From the NCBI GenBank assembly GCA_049840795.1, contig JASGJK010000048.1, forward strand, positions 62,001-126,000: a stretch of DNA of 64,000 nt, written 5' to 3'. Within the stretch, counting starts at the first letter, position 1. Each line of letters begins with the position of its first letter. The translations under genes and the position numbers were made by a program. The notes under the pieces were generated by a model. That model was not told the DNA's origin. It made no database searches and saw only the letters and a list, made by a program, of their open reading frames with translations. Below are positions 47,102-58,719 of the stretch, piece by piece. Source of the stretch: UPXZ01 sp049840795 (GTDB lineage: Bacteria > Bacteroidota > Bacteroidia > Bacteroidales > Paludibacteraceae).

Positions 47102-48476
47102 TCAAAAACCACTGAAAACGACTTCCATCTTCATAGGTATCCGGCTGTTTTTCCCACTGTAAATGGCAGCGGCTTCCATACTATAACTCGGGTTCACTTC
47201 CATAAGTGTTGTAGATGACGAAGAACTGTATTTTAATTTTACGGGAACTAACACCATTTCTAATTCCTGATGATTCGTATTTTCAATTTCATCTAAAATC
47301 AATTTTGCTAACGCATCAAATTTATAATAGTACTTGTATTTGGTTGCAGAAATGGCTGTACTACTTATAGAAGAATTAAAAGCTATGGTGTCTGATGGCA
47401 GTTCTTTATTTGCAAAGAAGTCAGCCATTTTATCTTTTTTAATTAATAGCATATTGCTTATATAAGGCAATGCTGTTCCTAATGAATCCTTGTCTGCAAT
47501 ATTTACAGTTAGTATTGAGCTGTTGATAACCAATCTTTTTCCTTTGTTTGTTATTTTAGGAGCAATTCTATCACGCATTCTTCCGATAGGAATTTTAATC
47601 TGGGTGTAATAGTTTGCAGGCGCACAAATGTAATTCAAATTTGCATCGGTAAGCAATGCCGGATTTTGATTTGAATGCTCTACCCTGTTAACTCTCCTGA
47701 CTTCTATGTTAGCAGGAAAAGTAAGTGGCGATAATGCAGTAGATCCATCACTTTTATATTTATAATGAGTATGCAATATTAACTGTATATCGCTGATGTT
47801 TATAAGTGTGGCGCTTCCAAAAGTAGTTGTTATATACAAGCCCTTGAAAAATTTCAGAAAGTTATATTTACTTGCATACGTCAATGGATCTGTTGTAAAG
47901 AAACGTTGTACAAATTCGTCTGACATTTTGATTCGAATGTTTTTTAAGCTGGTTTTCGAACTTGTTGAAGTGCTGTCAACTGTTTCTACCTGTTTTACCA
48001 ATGGTTTTGAAAAATCAACGTATTTTGAGGGGTTGATATTGGTGTAATAATTCTCTTTTCTAATTAACGAATCATTTAATTCATACACACTAAATTGTAC
48101 AGGAGATTCAGATAGTCCGAAAAACGACTTAGCGGAATAGCTTATATTTAGAACGGCTGAGTCAGCGGTAGTTTCTGCAATTGTCGGATCCATATACTGA
48201 TACGCCTCAGGGTAATGAAATTGTGTTAAAATATCGGCACGAGTAGTTCCGTAGATATCATCCGTAAATGTTCCCAGTAAAAACGAATCAGGACGCGAAA
48301 TTGAAGGTTCGGATAGCAAAGTTTCTGTTGATATATGGAAAGTATCCACGTCGATTATTATTTTATCTCCGGAGGGTTGAATTTCTTTTACAAAGTCGGT
48401 GGTCATATCGCCGGCGACATGAGGCTAAAGTGAAAGAAATAGCGATAAATAGAATAAAAAAAAGATTGAATTTCAT
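47102..48476 (-). CDS. DUF4270 lipoprotein, one frameshift in the signal region
   Basis: About 457 residues. From ATG 48476 the peptide MKFNLFFILFIAISFTLASC is a lipoprotein signal (cysteine at residue 20). One base near 48412 is in excess; its removal joins AGDMTTDFVKEIQPSGDKII and the DUF4270 domain (DSFLLGTFTDDIYGTTRADI, then IYVTxxx-like strands and KINIPIGRMRDR-type segment). DUF4270 proteins are outer-membrane-associated Bacteroidetes lipoproteins of unknown function, usually beside the glycogen-synthase-like gene found here 27 bases upstream. Without the repair the protein would start without a signal. Confidence 0.82.
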
Positions 48477-48503
48477 TTGTTAATATATTATTTACTGAAA
48501 CTT

Positions 48504-49320
48504 TTATAAACTATCATAGAATTGGAGATACTCATCAGCATAATCTTCATCTTTTACAAAAGGAAGAAACTTAATGTTTTTTTCTTGCGAGTATTTGATT
48601 AATTCAGTATTGATTTTTTTCTTCGGCTTGTATAACTCCGTCCGAAAAATCAACAGCTAATTTAGATAACGTTTTAAAACTGATTTCATTGCCTTCAAGA
48701 GCGGTAAGATGCTTTTTCTGTATTCCTTCCAGTAATAGTTTCTCGGCAAAGGTAGGGCGGAAGGGTGCATGGAAGTCATCGTTAAAAATAGAATAAACTA
48801 CTTTTGAATGTTTAAAGAAAGGATCGTCGTTGTACGCTTTTTTAATGTATAACGGCGCTAAAGCCGTCATCCATCCTAAACAATGTATCACATCCGGTGT
48901 CCAGCGGAGTTTTTTTACGGTTTCCATCACTCCTCGAACGAAGAAGATAGCACGTTCATCATTGTCTTCATATTCATTTCCTTCATCATCGCCTACCGTG
49001 TTTTTTCGTTGAAAATAATCATCGTTATCAATGAAATATATCTGAAGTCGCGCCGACTGAATGGAGGCTACTTTAATGATGAGCGGGTGATCGGTGTCAT
49101 CAATAATTAAGTTCATACCCGAAAGACGAATCACTTCGTGGAGTTGATTTCTACGTTCGTTTACCGAGCCGAACTTTGGCATAAAAGTGCGGGTTTCTCT
49201 TCCTCTGTCTTGTACCGCCTGTGGCAAGTAACGACCTTGATTAGCTATTTCCGATTCTGGCAAATAGGGAAAAATCTCTTGTGAAATAAAGAGTATCTTT
49301 GTGTTTTTTTTGTGTTTCAT
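48504..49320 (-). CDS. Glycogen/starch synthase catalytic-domain protein, one frameshift
   Basis: About 271 residues. Only the N-terminal GT5 half of a glycogen synthase is present, as is normal for this short Bacteroidetes protein: KILFISQEIFPYLPESEIAN, RGRETRTFMPKFGSVNERRN, then DVIHCLGWMTALAPLYIKKA. The A run near 48619 holds one base too many; repair extends the protein with KINTELIKYSQEKNIKFLPF to the stop at 48504, ending FYDSL. Lacking the second Rossmann domain, it may not be a working synthase. It forms an operon with DUF4270 and has a -7 box at 49355-49362. Confidence 0.82.
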
Positions 49321-49732
49321 TCGCTCAATAGGCTTTATAAAACAAATTTATTTGCAAAGATATATAAAAAAAATCGGAAATATGCAAGAATAATTTGGCT
49401 ACTAACAATGTTTAACGATGAATCTTTTTCTTTTCTTCAAAAATAAATAACGATTTTTTTTGTGAAAAGAATGAAACATGGAGTGAATTTGTCATTTCGT
49501 TATAGAATGGTGCTTTTATGTGTCAAATTTTCGTTTTATGGCTGTCAATAAGATAGATGATGCTATGCAAACCGCAACACCGGCAAGATTTAATGATAAT
49601 GTTATCTTTTTTGGTCTGAAAAAACAGCTCAAACCTCCAAAAATAACTTATAAACCATCAAAAAAAATGCTTTAGGCGCAGGTGTTCTTGACCGTTTTTT
49701 CGTTACAATTACACTCTCGACGATGCTAACTC
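49321..49732 (-). other. Intergenic region with promoter of the glycogen-synthase-like gene
   Basis: 412 bases. On the minus strand TATCTTTG at 49362-49355 and a TTG at 49387-49385 (22-base spacer) form a plausible promoter 35 bases before ATG 49320. Nothing else is recognised. Confidence 0.5.
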
Positions 49733-51502
49733 TTAATCAAATAATTTATCTATTTTATCGGTGTAGAAACTCATCAGTACCTTACGTTTTATTTTAAGGG
49801 TTGGGAGAGAAAACCGCTTTCCGGTGTCCACGTGTCGGGTATAAGTTCATATTTTTTGATCTGTTCGTAGTCGCCAAAATTACGATTGTATTTCTTTACC
49901 TCTTCGCTGTACTTTTTCTTTACCTCCTGAAGTTTGAGTAATTCGTCATCAGGAATGTAGGTTTCGTTTATTTTGTGTTTTTTACACCACGATCTCAGGT
50001 AAATGAAATCAGGAGAGATAAGGGCGGCGGCAAACTTTTTATTTTCACCGACTACAAACATGTTTTCAATAAACGGCGATTCGGTAAATTTTTCTTCTAT
50101 AGCTTGCGGATTCACATATTTCCCAAATGAAGTTTTGAATATACTTTTTAGTCGTCCGGTAATGATTAATTGTCCTTCGGGTGTAAATCGCCCGGTATCT
50201 CCTGTATGAAACCAACCATCTTTATCAATAACTTGTGCTGTTAATTCAGGGTCACGGTAATATCCAAGCATAACGTTATGACCTCGACATAAAATTTCGT
50301 CTCGCTCATCCAGCATTATCTCTACACCCGGAAGTGCCGGTCCTACGGTGCCGAATTTCCGTCCGTTTTTACCGCGCTGACTGACTGCGATTACGGGGGA
50401 CGTTTCGCTTAAACCGTATCCTTCAAAAACAGGCATTCCTATGGCTGAAAAAAATGAAGCGATATGGCTCGGGATGGCTGAACCGCCCGAAACGACAATG
50501 TCGAAATTTCCACCAATGGCGGCTCTCCATTTTGAATAGATTAGTTTGTCTGCAATTTTTAATTGAAATTTATCTACGGAGTTCATCCCTTCAAGCTGAT
50601 ATCTTTTGGCTAAATTGAATGCCCAGTAATAAATATTTTTTTGAATAAACGAAAGATTTTTTCCCGACAGATAGAGTTTGTCGTAAATTTTTTCGAGCAG
50701 ACGAGGTACGCAGGTCATCATTGTGGGATGAACTTCTTTGATGTTTTCGGCAATCGTGCCCAAACTTTCGGCGTAATAAACAGACATCCCGAGGTATTGA
50801 TACAGATATACCATCATCCGTTCGTAAGCGTGACAAAGTGGTAGAAAACTCAATGCGGTTTTGCTCCATTTAGCAGGAGTATGGTGCAGGCTAAGTATCT
50901 GATTCACGAGGTTACTATGCGAAAGCATCACCCCTTTTTGAACACCGGTGGTTCCGGAGGTGTAGATTATTGTAGCTAAATCCGAAGGTTGAATTTCAGC
51001 TTTTATTTGTGATAGTTTTTCAGGCTGAGGGTTGTTTTTCCCCAATTCCAGTAATCCGGAGAATTTTTTATAGGTCGAGTTGTCGTTGTCAAAAACAAAA
51101 ATATCTTCCAATGTTTCTACAATGGGTAAAACCGGCTCGAATCGAGTTTTTAAGTCCTTACCATCAAGAAATATAACTTTTACTTCGGAGTGATTTAATA
51201 TGTGCTTGTAGTCATCGTAACTTATTGTCGGATAAATGGGTACCGAAACAGCTCCTATTTGCATCGCACCAAAATCAACCATATTCCATTCGGGGCGGTT
51301 CGCGCTGACGATACCAATTTTATCCCCGTTTCTTACCCCGAGCGCAAGCAGTCCGTAACTTACGTTATTGATTGCTTCAATATATTCCTGAATACTGATT
51401 TTATTCCATTTGTGGTCTTTTTTATAAGCTAAAACCGTGTCCTGTTCCGGATATTTTTCTAAATAATACTCCGGAATATCAAATATTTCTTGTTATGTTC
51501 AT
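49733..51502 (-). CDS. Long-chain acyl-CoA synthetase (AMP-forming), two frameshifts
   Basis: About 589 residues. Adenylation motif IIYTSGTTGVQKGVMLSHSN (A3), YGLSETSPV (A5), HTGDTGRF (A7) and TGRLKSIFKTSFGKYVNPQA (A8) identify an ANL-superfamily ligase of the FAA1/long-chain type. ATG 51502 (MNI) is one base out of frame with EIFDIPEYYLEKYPEQDTVL, so a base is gained near 51495; the C-terminus loses one C near 49797 (CTCTCCCAACCC), and repair gives LSPTLKIKRKVLMSFYTDKI ending KLFD at 49733. It activates fatty acids to acyl-CoA via acyl-AMP. A -7 box (TATATTTG, minus strand 51598-51591) lies upstream. Confidence 0.88.
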
Positions 51503-51590
51503 TTTCTTATGATATTAAAATTTAATTGTTTATCAGGCTAAATAAAGGATATAAAAGTTTCGTTGTGATAGCCTTAGGATAAACTCACTG

Positions 51591-51598
51591 CAAATATA
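51591..51598 (-). promoter_or_regulatory. -7 box for the acyl-CoA synthetase gene
   Basis: Minus-strand TATATTTG, 89 bases before ATG 51502; divergent from the tRNA-Asp promoter. Confidence 0.45.
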
Positions 51599-51643
51599 TG
51601 GAAAAATATTTTACAAAAAACGTATTTTTTTTCTTTATAGTTA

Positions 51644-51673
51644 TTGCAGATATAAAAAAATAGCGTATCTTTG
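51644..51673 (+). promoter_or_regulatory. Promoter of tRNA-Asp
   Basis: TTG 51644-51646, 19-base spacer, TATCTTTG 51666-51673. It is a textbook Bacteroidetes promoter with the -7 box 25 bases before the mature tRNA. Confidence 0.7.
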
Positions 51674-51698
51674 CACCGCAATTGGCAAGAACAAATCT

Positions 51699-51772
51699 GG
51701 TGTGGTAGTTCAGCTGGTTAGAATACCTGCCTGTCACGCAGGGGGTCGCGGGTTCGAGTCCCGTCCATACCG
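51699..51772 (+). tRNA. tRNA-Asp (GTC)
   Basis: 74 bases folding into a cloverleaf: acceptor GGTGTGG / CCATACC (one G-U), D arm with AGTTCAGCTGGTTAGAA, anticodon arm CCTGC / GCAGG around a loop with anticodon GTC, and T arm GCGGG / CCCGT with TTCGAGT. CCA is not encoded. The anticodon reads Asp codons GAC and GAU. Confidence 0.97.
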
Positions 51773-51773
51773 C

Positions 51774-51806
51774 AAAAAAGCAGTTCAGAAATGAGTTGCT
51801 TTTTTT
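51774..51806 (+). terminator. Rho-independent terminator of tRNA-Asp
   Basis: AAAAAGCAGTTC pairs with GAGTTGCTTTTT (two G-U wobbles) around a 6-base loop and runs into T, directly after the tRNA. Confidence 0.78.
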
Positions 51807-51947
51807 GTTGTGTTTATATGATAAGTATATTGTTGTTAAGAGTTTGATTATTAGTTCCTTGTTGTTTTGTCCGTTTCCTGCCTTTTTTATTATTATAAAA
51901 TGATAAAAATATTGTGCTAATTAACAACTAATTTGCAAAAAATAGTA

Positions 51948-51955
51948 TAATTTTG
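51948..51955 (+). promoter_or_regulatory. -7 box upstream of the adhesin locus
   Basis: TAATTTTG matches TAnnTTTG and lies 38 bases before the small frame at 51986. Possible promoter of the adhesin-porP unit; no well-spaced -33 TTG. Confidence 0.4.
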
Positions 51956-51985
51956 CTTGTCATTTATCCTCAAAACCTTTTCAAT

Positions 51986-52087
51986 ATGAAAGTTGAGTAT
52001 TCATTAAACAATGTCGTTGTCAGATTAATTCGTCGAACGATATACTTCTTTTTCATTTTATCCTTTTTTCTTTCTGTTGTTTTTTAA
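51986..52087 (+). CDS. Possible 33-residue leader peptide upstream of the adhesin gene
   Basis: ATG 51986 to TAA 52087; begins MKVEYSLNNVVVRLIRRTIY and ends in a hydrophobic run (FFFILSFFLSVVF). It could be a small membrane peptide, a truncated signal region, or chance. It lies between a possible -7 box and the adhesin ATG. Not recognised as a family; support is only position and the charged-then-hydrophobic pattern. Confidence 0.25.
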   Translation: MKVEYSLNNVVVRLIRRTIYFFFILSFFLSVVF

Positions 52088-52184
52088 AAAATCATAATCT
52101 AAACAAGGCGATTTATACTTAAAAGTTATTTTTCTGATAACATCTCAAGTATTTTTATTTAATAACATAAGATCTTGAAAAAAG

Positions 52185-55100
52185 ATGAAATTTATTCAGT
52201 CACGTATCACCCTGATTCTTGCTTTGCTTTGTTTTGCGAATGGCTTTGCGGCTAACAGTAAAAGTAAAACGGCAAATGACGTACGAAGCAATGTCGTAGC
52301 GGTAGCGAATGCAACAATTGCAACAGCTGCAACCGTTACTAAAACCGCTGTTTGTAAAGATGACGAGTCGCCGGTGGTTACATTTTCGGTGTTATCGGGT
52401 GGAACAGCACCTTATACTTTTTTTTATACTGAAAATGGAACTTTCCACCAACAAAAAACAACCCAAGGTAGCAATACAGCGTCTTTTAAAGTAAATACAG
52501 ATGTTGTCGGTATTGTGACGATAACGCTGGATAGTGTTTCGTCGACAGGATTGCCGGCGGAAGTACAAATAGACAAAACAGTAGCTATAACCATTTCAGA
52601 TTTGCCGACGATTGATTTTACTTTTAATAATAATGTGTGTGCCGGAGTTGATGTGAATTTTAATTCGATAGTAAATATTCCGAGTGACTATACTTATTAT
52701 TGGGAGTTTGGCGATAATAGTACCTCTACCGAACAGAATCCTGTGCACTATTTTTATACCGTAGGCTCTTCTGGTAGCGAAGACTTTGAGGTAAAGCTTA
52801 CCGTGACTAATAAAAAAACGAATTGTAGCAGTACAGTAACAAAATCAGTAACCATAATAAAAGGGGGAGATACCAGCATTTTGTCGAGTGTAGGTGTTGC
52901 CGATTATAATGGATACAAAACGTTTTCGGTATGTGAGAATGTGACTAAAACAATAACCTTTCAAAACAATTCATCCACCAAGGCGACAGATACAAATTAC
53001 GTTATTGATTGGGGAGACGGCTCGCCCGCTTTTTCCGGTAGTACTTGGACAGCGTTGGATCATACATACAATCCGGGACTCTGGAATCTGAAATATACCG
53101 TATTTACCGGAGCAGGATGTGAGGTTACCAGAATATATAAAGTATTCATTGGCTCTAACCCATCAGTCTCATTGGGAAATCCGGGTAATACCGATGTGTG
53201 CAGTGGCACTACTTTAAAATTCCCCATATATGGAGTTACAAACAATCCTCCGGGTACGACTTATACGATTTCTTTTAACGATGGTACGGCGCCTGTTGTC
53301 TATAATCATCCTCCACCGGCAGAAATAGAGCATGTTTTTAATAAAACATCTTGTGGTACAACGAGTTCAAATGGTACAACCTATTTTGATAACTCTTTCT
53401 CAGCCACTATTGTAGCGCAAAATCCTTGCGGAAAATCATCGGTGAATGTAGTGCCTATTTATGTGTCAACACTTCCGAAGGCTACTATTAAGGCTACAAA
53501 ACTAACTGGATGTGTTAACGAGAAAATGTATGTTTATTATCCGAATTCGGAATCTACAATGGCAGGTCCAAACGGATGCGTAGGGGTAAAAGTAGTTTGG
53601 AGCATCACTCCGAATACAAATTATACATTGAACGGTTCAGTATTGGGCGATGACAACGGTTCGGACAATTATAATTTATGGAAATCGGGAAGTTACGCGA
53701 TTACACCTACATTTACACAACCCGGTCAATACATTATTCGGGTGAGAACAGGAAATAAATGCGCTACCGATGAAGCGGTTGATACCATTTGTATTGGCGA
53801 AGCTCCTATGCCTACATTTACATTGGATAAGGCCGTTGGCTGTTTTCCTTTGAAAGTAAATACCAATAATACAACTTCCGAAATAAATAATTGCGGTAAA
53901 ATGATGGAGTATCAATGGCAGATAGTGTCGTATGCTCAAGGCGGATGTGGTACATCCTCATCGTACACTATGACGGATGGAAGTAATATTGTTAACAACA
54001 GCTATTCTACGGCAAAAAATACGCAAATAGTTTTTAATGCTCCCGGTATTTATACGCTGAGGCTTGCTGCCACCAATAATTGCGGAACAAGTTATAGTGC
54101 CGTATTACAGACGATTACGGTCAATGCGCCACCTAAAGCCGAAGTCGCCGAGATAAAAGATCTTTGTCAAACTTTTCCGGAAACAATTATTAAACCGACT
54201 GTGCAAGTCACGAATTGCGGAGCCGATAGTTTAAATTACGAGTGGAGTTTTGTTGGTGGTGTTCCATCTTCTTCCAATAATAAATTACCCGGCGACATCA
54301 AATATGCTACCTTCGGAAAATATATCGTTTCGCTTAAAGTATCCAACGAATGTGGCTTTTCAACAATTTCTACCCGAAGTTTTACCATTAAACCTCAGCC
54401 GGTCATCACCAATATGCTCGAAGACCAAGATAAATGTGCCGGTCAAAAGTCGGATTTAATTCACTTTGACGGAAATGTAGAAAATATTATTTTCAGATGG
54501 ACGAATAATAATACTCAGATAGGATTGTCTGCCAATGGTACGGGCGATATATTGCCATTTACATTGCAAAATACGGGGTCAACAACCATTACAGCTGTGA
54601 TTACCGTTACTCCTACCCTTAACGACTGTGATGGAGTACCGCAACAAGTTAAAATCTCGGTAAAGCCTTCTACGTACATCAGTTCACAACCAACGTCAAG
54701 TTCCGTTTGTTTAAATGGTACTCCTGAAACACTATCCGTATCGTATAAGAATGGAACGGGAGTTCCTCTATTTCAGTGGTATAGCAACACTGAAAACAAT
54801 ACGACCACCGGCACGTCGATACCTTCGGCAACTTCTTCCACTTATATACCGCCTACCAATGCCCTTGGAACTATATATTACTACTGCATACTTACTTTAT
54901 CGGATGGTTGTGGCTCCATTATCTCAGATATAGCTTCGGTGACTGTTACCGAATTTCCAACTATAAAAAACAATCCGTTACCATCTCAGACCATTTGTGT
55001 GGGTGGGATTATAAATCCGGTGACTGTTGCTACGCAAGACGGTACGGGAACACCTACCTATCAATGGTATACTAATACCGTAAACAGCAATACAGGTGGA

Positions 55101-58100
55101 ACACCAATTAACGGTGCAAATGCAGCCCGCTATACACCTCCCGCTTTTAATGCGGTCGGTTCGTATTATTATTACGTTATTGTAAGCTATCCTTTGGGTG
55201 GCGCTTGCGGAAATGTTTTGAGTAATACAGCCGAAGTGGTGGTGGTAGCCGACCCCATTATCATAACACAACCGTTGGTCTCACAATCGGTCTGTGAAGA
55301 TGCCATCGCTGATTCGTTGTTGGTAACGGCATCGGGTGGAGTAGGCAATTTCTTATATCAATGGTATGTAAATAATGTTAATTCTTCAACTAACGGACAA
55401 ATAATAGCGGGTGCAACGAGCGCGTACTATATTCCACCAACCGGCACTGTGGGAACTTTGTATTATTATTGTGTGGTGTCGCAAAGCGCAGTAGGTTGTA
55501 GTGTGATCTCAACAGTGTGTGAGGTGAAAGTCACTCAGGCGCCTACTATAACGAACCAACCGCAGTCTGCGACCATTTGTTTGGGTAGCGCTATGCCTGT
55601 ATTATCGGTAGCGTATAAAAATGGTGTGGGAACACCTCAGTATCAGTGGTATAAAAACGTAGTGGACGATACGCCGACAGCTATTTCTATTACGGAAGCT
55701 ACCGGAGCTACCTATACACCGCCGGTGTCGTCGGTAGGAACGATATATTATTTTTGCGTGATAACATTTTCTTTCGGCGGATGCAACACGCTTGTATCTA
55801 AAACGGTGTCGGTAACGGTAAATCAATATCCTGTTGTTTCTGACTTTACACGAAGAATCGGTAACGGGAAAAGTTTTACGGTACTACCTGCCGATAACCC
55901 TCCTACCGATATTGTACCCACCGGTACAACTTATACCTGGACTGAACCGATGATTTTGCCGGCTGGCGCCATATCCGGTGCTTCGGCTCAATTGATACCG
56001 CAAACCATTATCAGTCAGCAATTGACTAATAATACAATGACCGCTGCCACTGTGGTTTATACCGTTACTCCGGTGGCAAACGGATGTGTGGGAAACTCGT
56101 TTAAAATTACAGTCATTATCGACCCTGCAATAAAAACAGATGTCATTCAGGGAAATATAACATGTTTTGGAACTAACGACGGCTATCTTGATTTGACTAT
56201 TTCCGGTGGTGTTCCGCCGTATAGTATTCTGTGGACAGGACCGGGCGGGTTTTCTTCAACCACGTCAAACATATCCGGATTAATACCGGGCGAATATTTT
56301 TGACCGTGACAGATAGCGAAGGCATTGCTTATTCTACTTCTTATGTGATTGTAGAACCGTTAAAGTTAATACTTGCCAATGTGTCTAAAAAAGATATCAC
56401 CTGTTACGGTGTCGGTAACGGTTCTATTTCATTAACGGTTTCGGGGGGTACCGCGCCGTATGAATACACTTGGACAAAGGATGGACAATTCTTCTCAAAT
56501 GATGAAGATTTACACGATTTACTATCGGGTGAATATTCGGTTATCGTAACTGATACGTATCATTGTGCACCGCAAGCGGCATCCTTTACGATTGTAGAGC
56601 CAACGCCTATCTTGGTAAAATTGTCAGAGAAGCAAGATTTGAAATGCTTTGGTGACTCTGTGGGATACATTACCGTTGAAGTGACGGGAGGCACACCAAA
56701 AACATCAGGAACGACTTACGAATATCGTTGGGCAGGACCAAACGGATTTACAAGCAATAGTAAAGATATAAGTAGCCTGAAATCGGGGAATTATAAACTT
56801 ACGGTGACCGACGGAATGGGTTGCACGCAGGGATTAGATGTGACGATAACTCAACCGGATAAGATTAAGATAGATATTACCAAAAAGCCTGTAACTTGTT
56901 ACGGAGCTAACGATGCTTCGATACAGATAGTCGTAACCGGTGGTATGGCGCCTTATCAGATAGAATGGAGCAATTTAGTCAAAGGAACGTATCTTGAAAA
57001 CTTAGGTCCCGGTGTATATGTTGTGAAAATAACGGATGCAAACGCTTGCGTATCATCAGAAAGTATTACCATTGACGAAACACCGTTTTCGATACATCCG
57101 GTGATTAAAGATGTATCCTGCTTTGGCGCGCAGGACGGAAGTATTGCTTTGAATGTGGTTGGTGGCGCTCCACCCGTTATGTTGGTGTGGGACGACGATG
57201 CGGTTGCCGGTTCTACGCGAAACAGACTGAAACCCGGAACATACACCGTAAGCTTGTCCGATGCTACTTGTTCGTTCTCCAAGACTTTTACGATTTTAGA
57301 GCCATTAGCTATCAATGTAGCCGCTACGGTAACCCACGCTTTTGATTGCGACAACCCCAACAGTGGTTCTGTCCGTTTGGTAGTTTCGGGTGGTACTGCA
57401 CCATACAAATTCCAATGGTCAAACGGAAGCACCTCACAAAATCAGATCAATATACCGGCTGGAACTTATATTGTCAATATTACCGATGATAATGGATGTA
57501 CTTTCAGTAAAAAATATGAGGTAAAGAGACAACAGCCACTTGAACTTTCGGTGAATATTGCAGCCCGATTATGATTGCAGCATCGGAACGCTCACAGAAA
57601 TATGTATGGCGCAAGTTACCGGAGGTATGGCGCCTTATCAGTTCACTTGGTCAAGTGGAGTATCACGAGGGGCAAACAACGAATCGGTCGAGATTTCGAA
57701 AAGTGGTTTTGTAACGTTGCGTGTGTTAGATAACTTAGGCTGTACGGCTGAATATACGTTTGAAGTAAAATTCCCAAAAGTGGGAATAGAATACCGCATT
57801 GAGAATTGTAATCAACACCGTTTTAGCTTTGGAGCGCATGTTGCCTACGGACTTCCGGAAGATTATACATTTCTTTGGAACTTTGGTGATGGACAAACAA
57901 GCGCCACACAGTATGCTGAACATGCATTTTCATCACCCGGAACATATAAAGTTACGCTTAAAATGACGAATGACACTTGTGAAACTATATTTGAAAAGGA
58001 TGTAGAGATTTCGGCGATTCCGGTATTGACATTAGACCGAATCCCCGTGTTTTGCCCGGGCGATTCTATGTTGTTGCACGTATCGGGAGCTTATTCTTAT

Positions 58101-58709
58101 CAATGGTTCGATGGTTCTGCTACCGACAGTATTGTGATAAAAACGCTGGGCGATTACTCCGTATTAGGAACGAATAAATACGGGTGCAGTTCGATATTGA
58201 ATTTTACCGCGAAGCATTTCGGATTGTACGGTTTTGCTATTCTGTCAGATAAAGACGCTGTTTCTATTGATAATTCGGAAGTGTTATTTTGGAGTGATAA
58301 TAGCAGCGGCATCGAATATCTTTGGAACTTCGGAGATGGAACTATGGGGGCGGGCAATAGTCAAAGACACACGTATAGCGTTACGGGTGAAGGATATTAC
58401 GATGTCAATCTGAGAGTGAAAAATACAGACGGATGTGAAGAGTACGCTACCAAGCGGATTTGGATCACTAACGGATCGCTTAAAAATACTTTTACACCTA
58501 ATGGAGACGGTGTTGATGATATATATATGCGTGGTTGGGATATAAAAATTTACAACAGAAACGGGCTGTTGATATATGAAGGAAACGAAGGCTGGGATGG
58601 AACTTACAAAGGAAAACCGGTAAGTAATGACACCTATTTTGTAGTGGTATATTATCCAACGGCGCAAGGTACAAAAACGAATACGGGATACATAACCGTC
58701 ATACGTTAA
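52185..58709 (+). CDS. SprB-like T9SS-sorted surface adhesin with PKD, Ig-like and SprB repeats, two frameshifts
   Basis: About 2,173 residues when repaired. A signal peptide (ITLILALLCFANGFAA) is followed by a PKD domain (YYWEFGDNSTSTEQNPVHYF, about residue 170) and further PKD-like modules, then four Ig-like repeats of about 95 residues (54673-55830), each with QPxxxxxC, YQWY and YYYC phrases. Seven SprB-type repeats follow (56130-57760) with ITCFGTNDGYLDLTISGG-like starts, PYxxxW cores and GxYxVxVTDxxGC ends, then two more PKD domains (LWNFGDGQTS, LWNFGDGTMG) and a gliding-motility / T9SS type B C-terminal domain (NTFTPNGDGVDDIYMRGWDI to the end). A T is lost in the run 56297-56301 and a base is gained near 57555. 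Such proteins are exported by the type IX secretion system and work in adhesion or gliding. It pairs with porP/sprF downstream. Confidence 0.88.
54673..55830 (+). repeat. Four tandem Ig-like repeats inside the adhesin
   Basis: Four in-frame units of about 285-300 bases start near 54673, 54961, 55258 and 55546. Each encodes a QPTSSSVC-like opening, a TPxYQWY core, a YxPP turn and a YYYC-type closing strand. Protein similarity is clear, but the DNA has diverged, so the duplications are not recent. Confidence 0.75.
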
Positions 58710-58719
58710 CAAGGCAACT

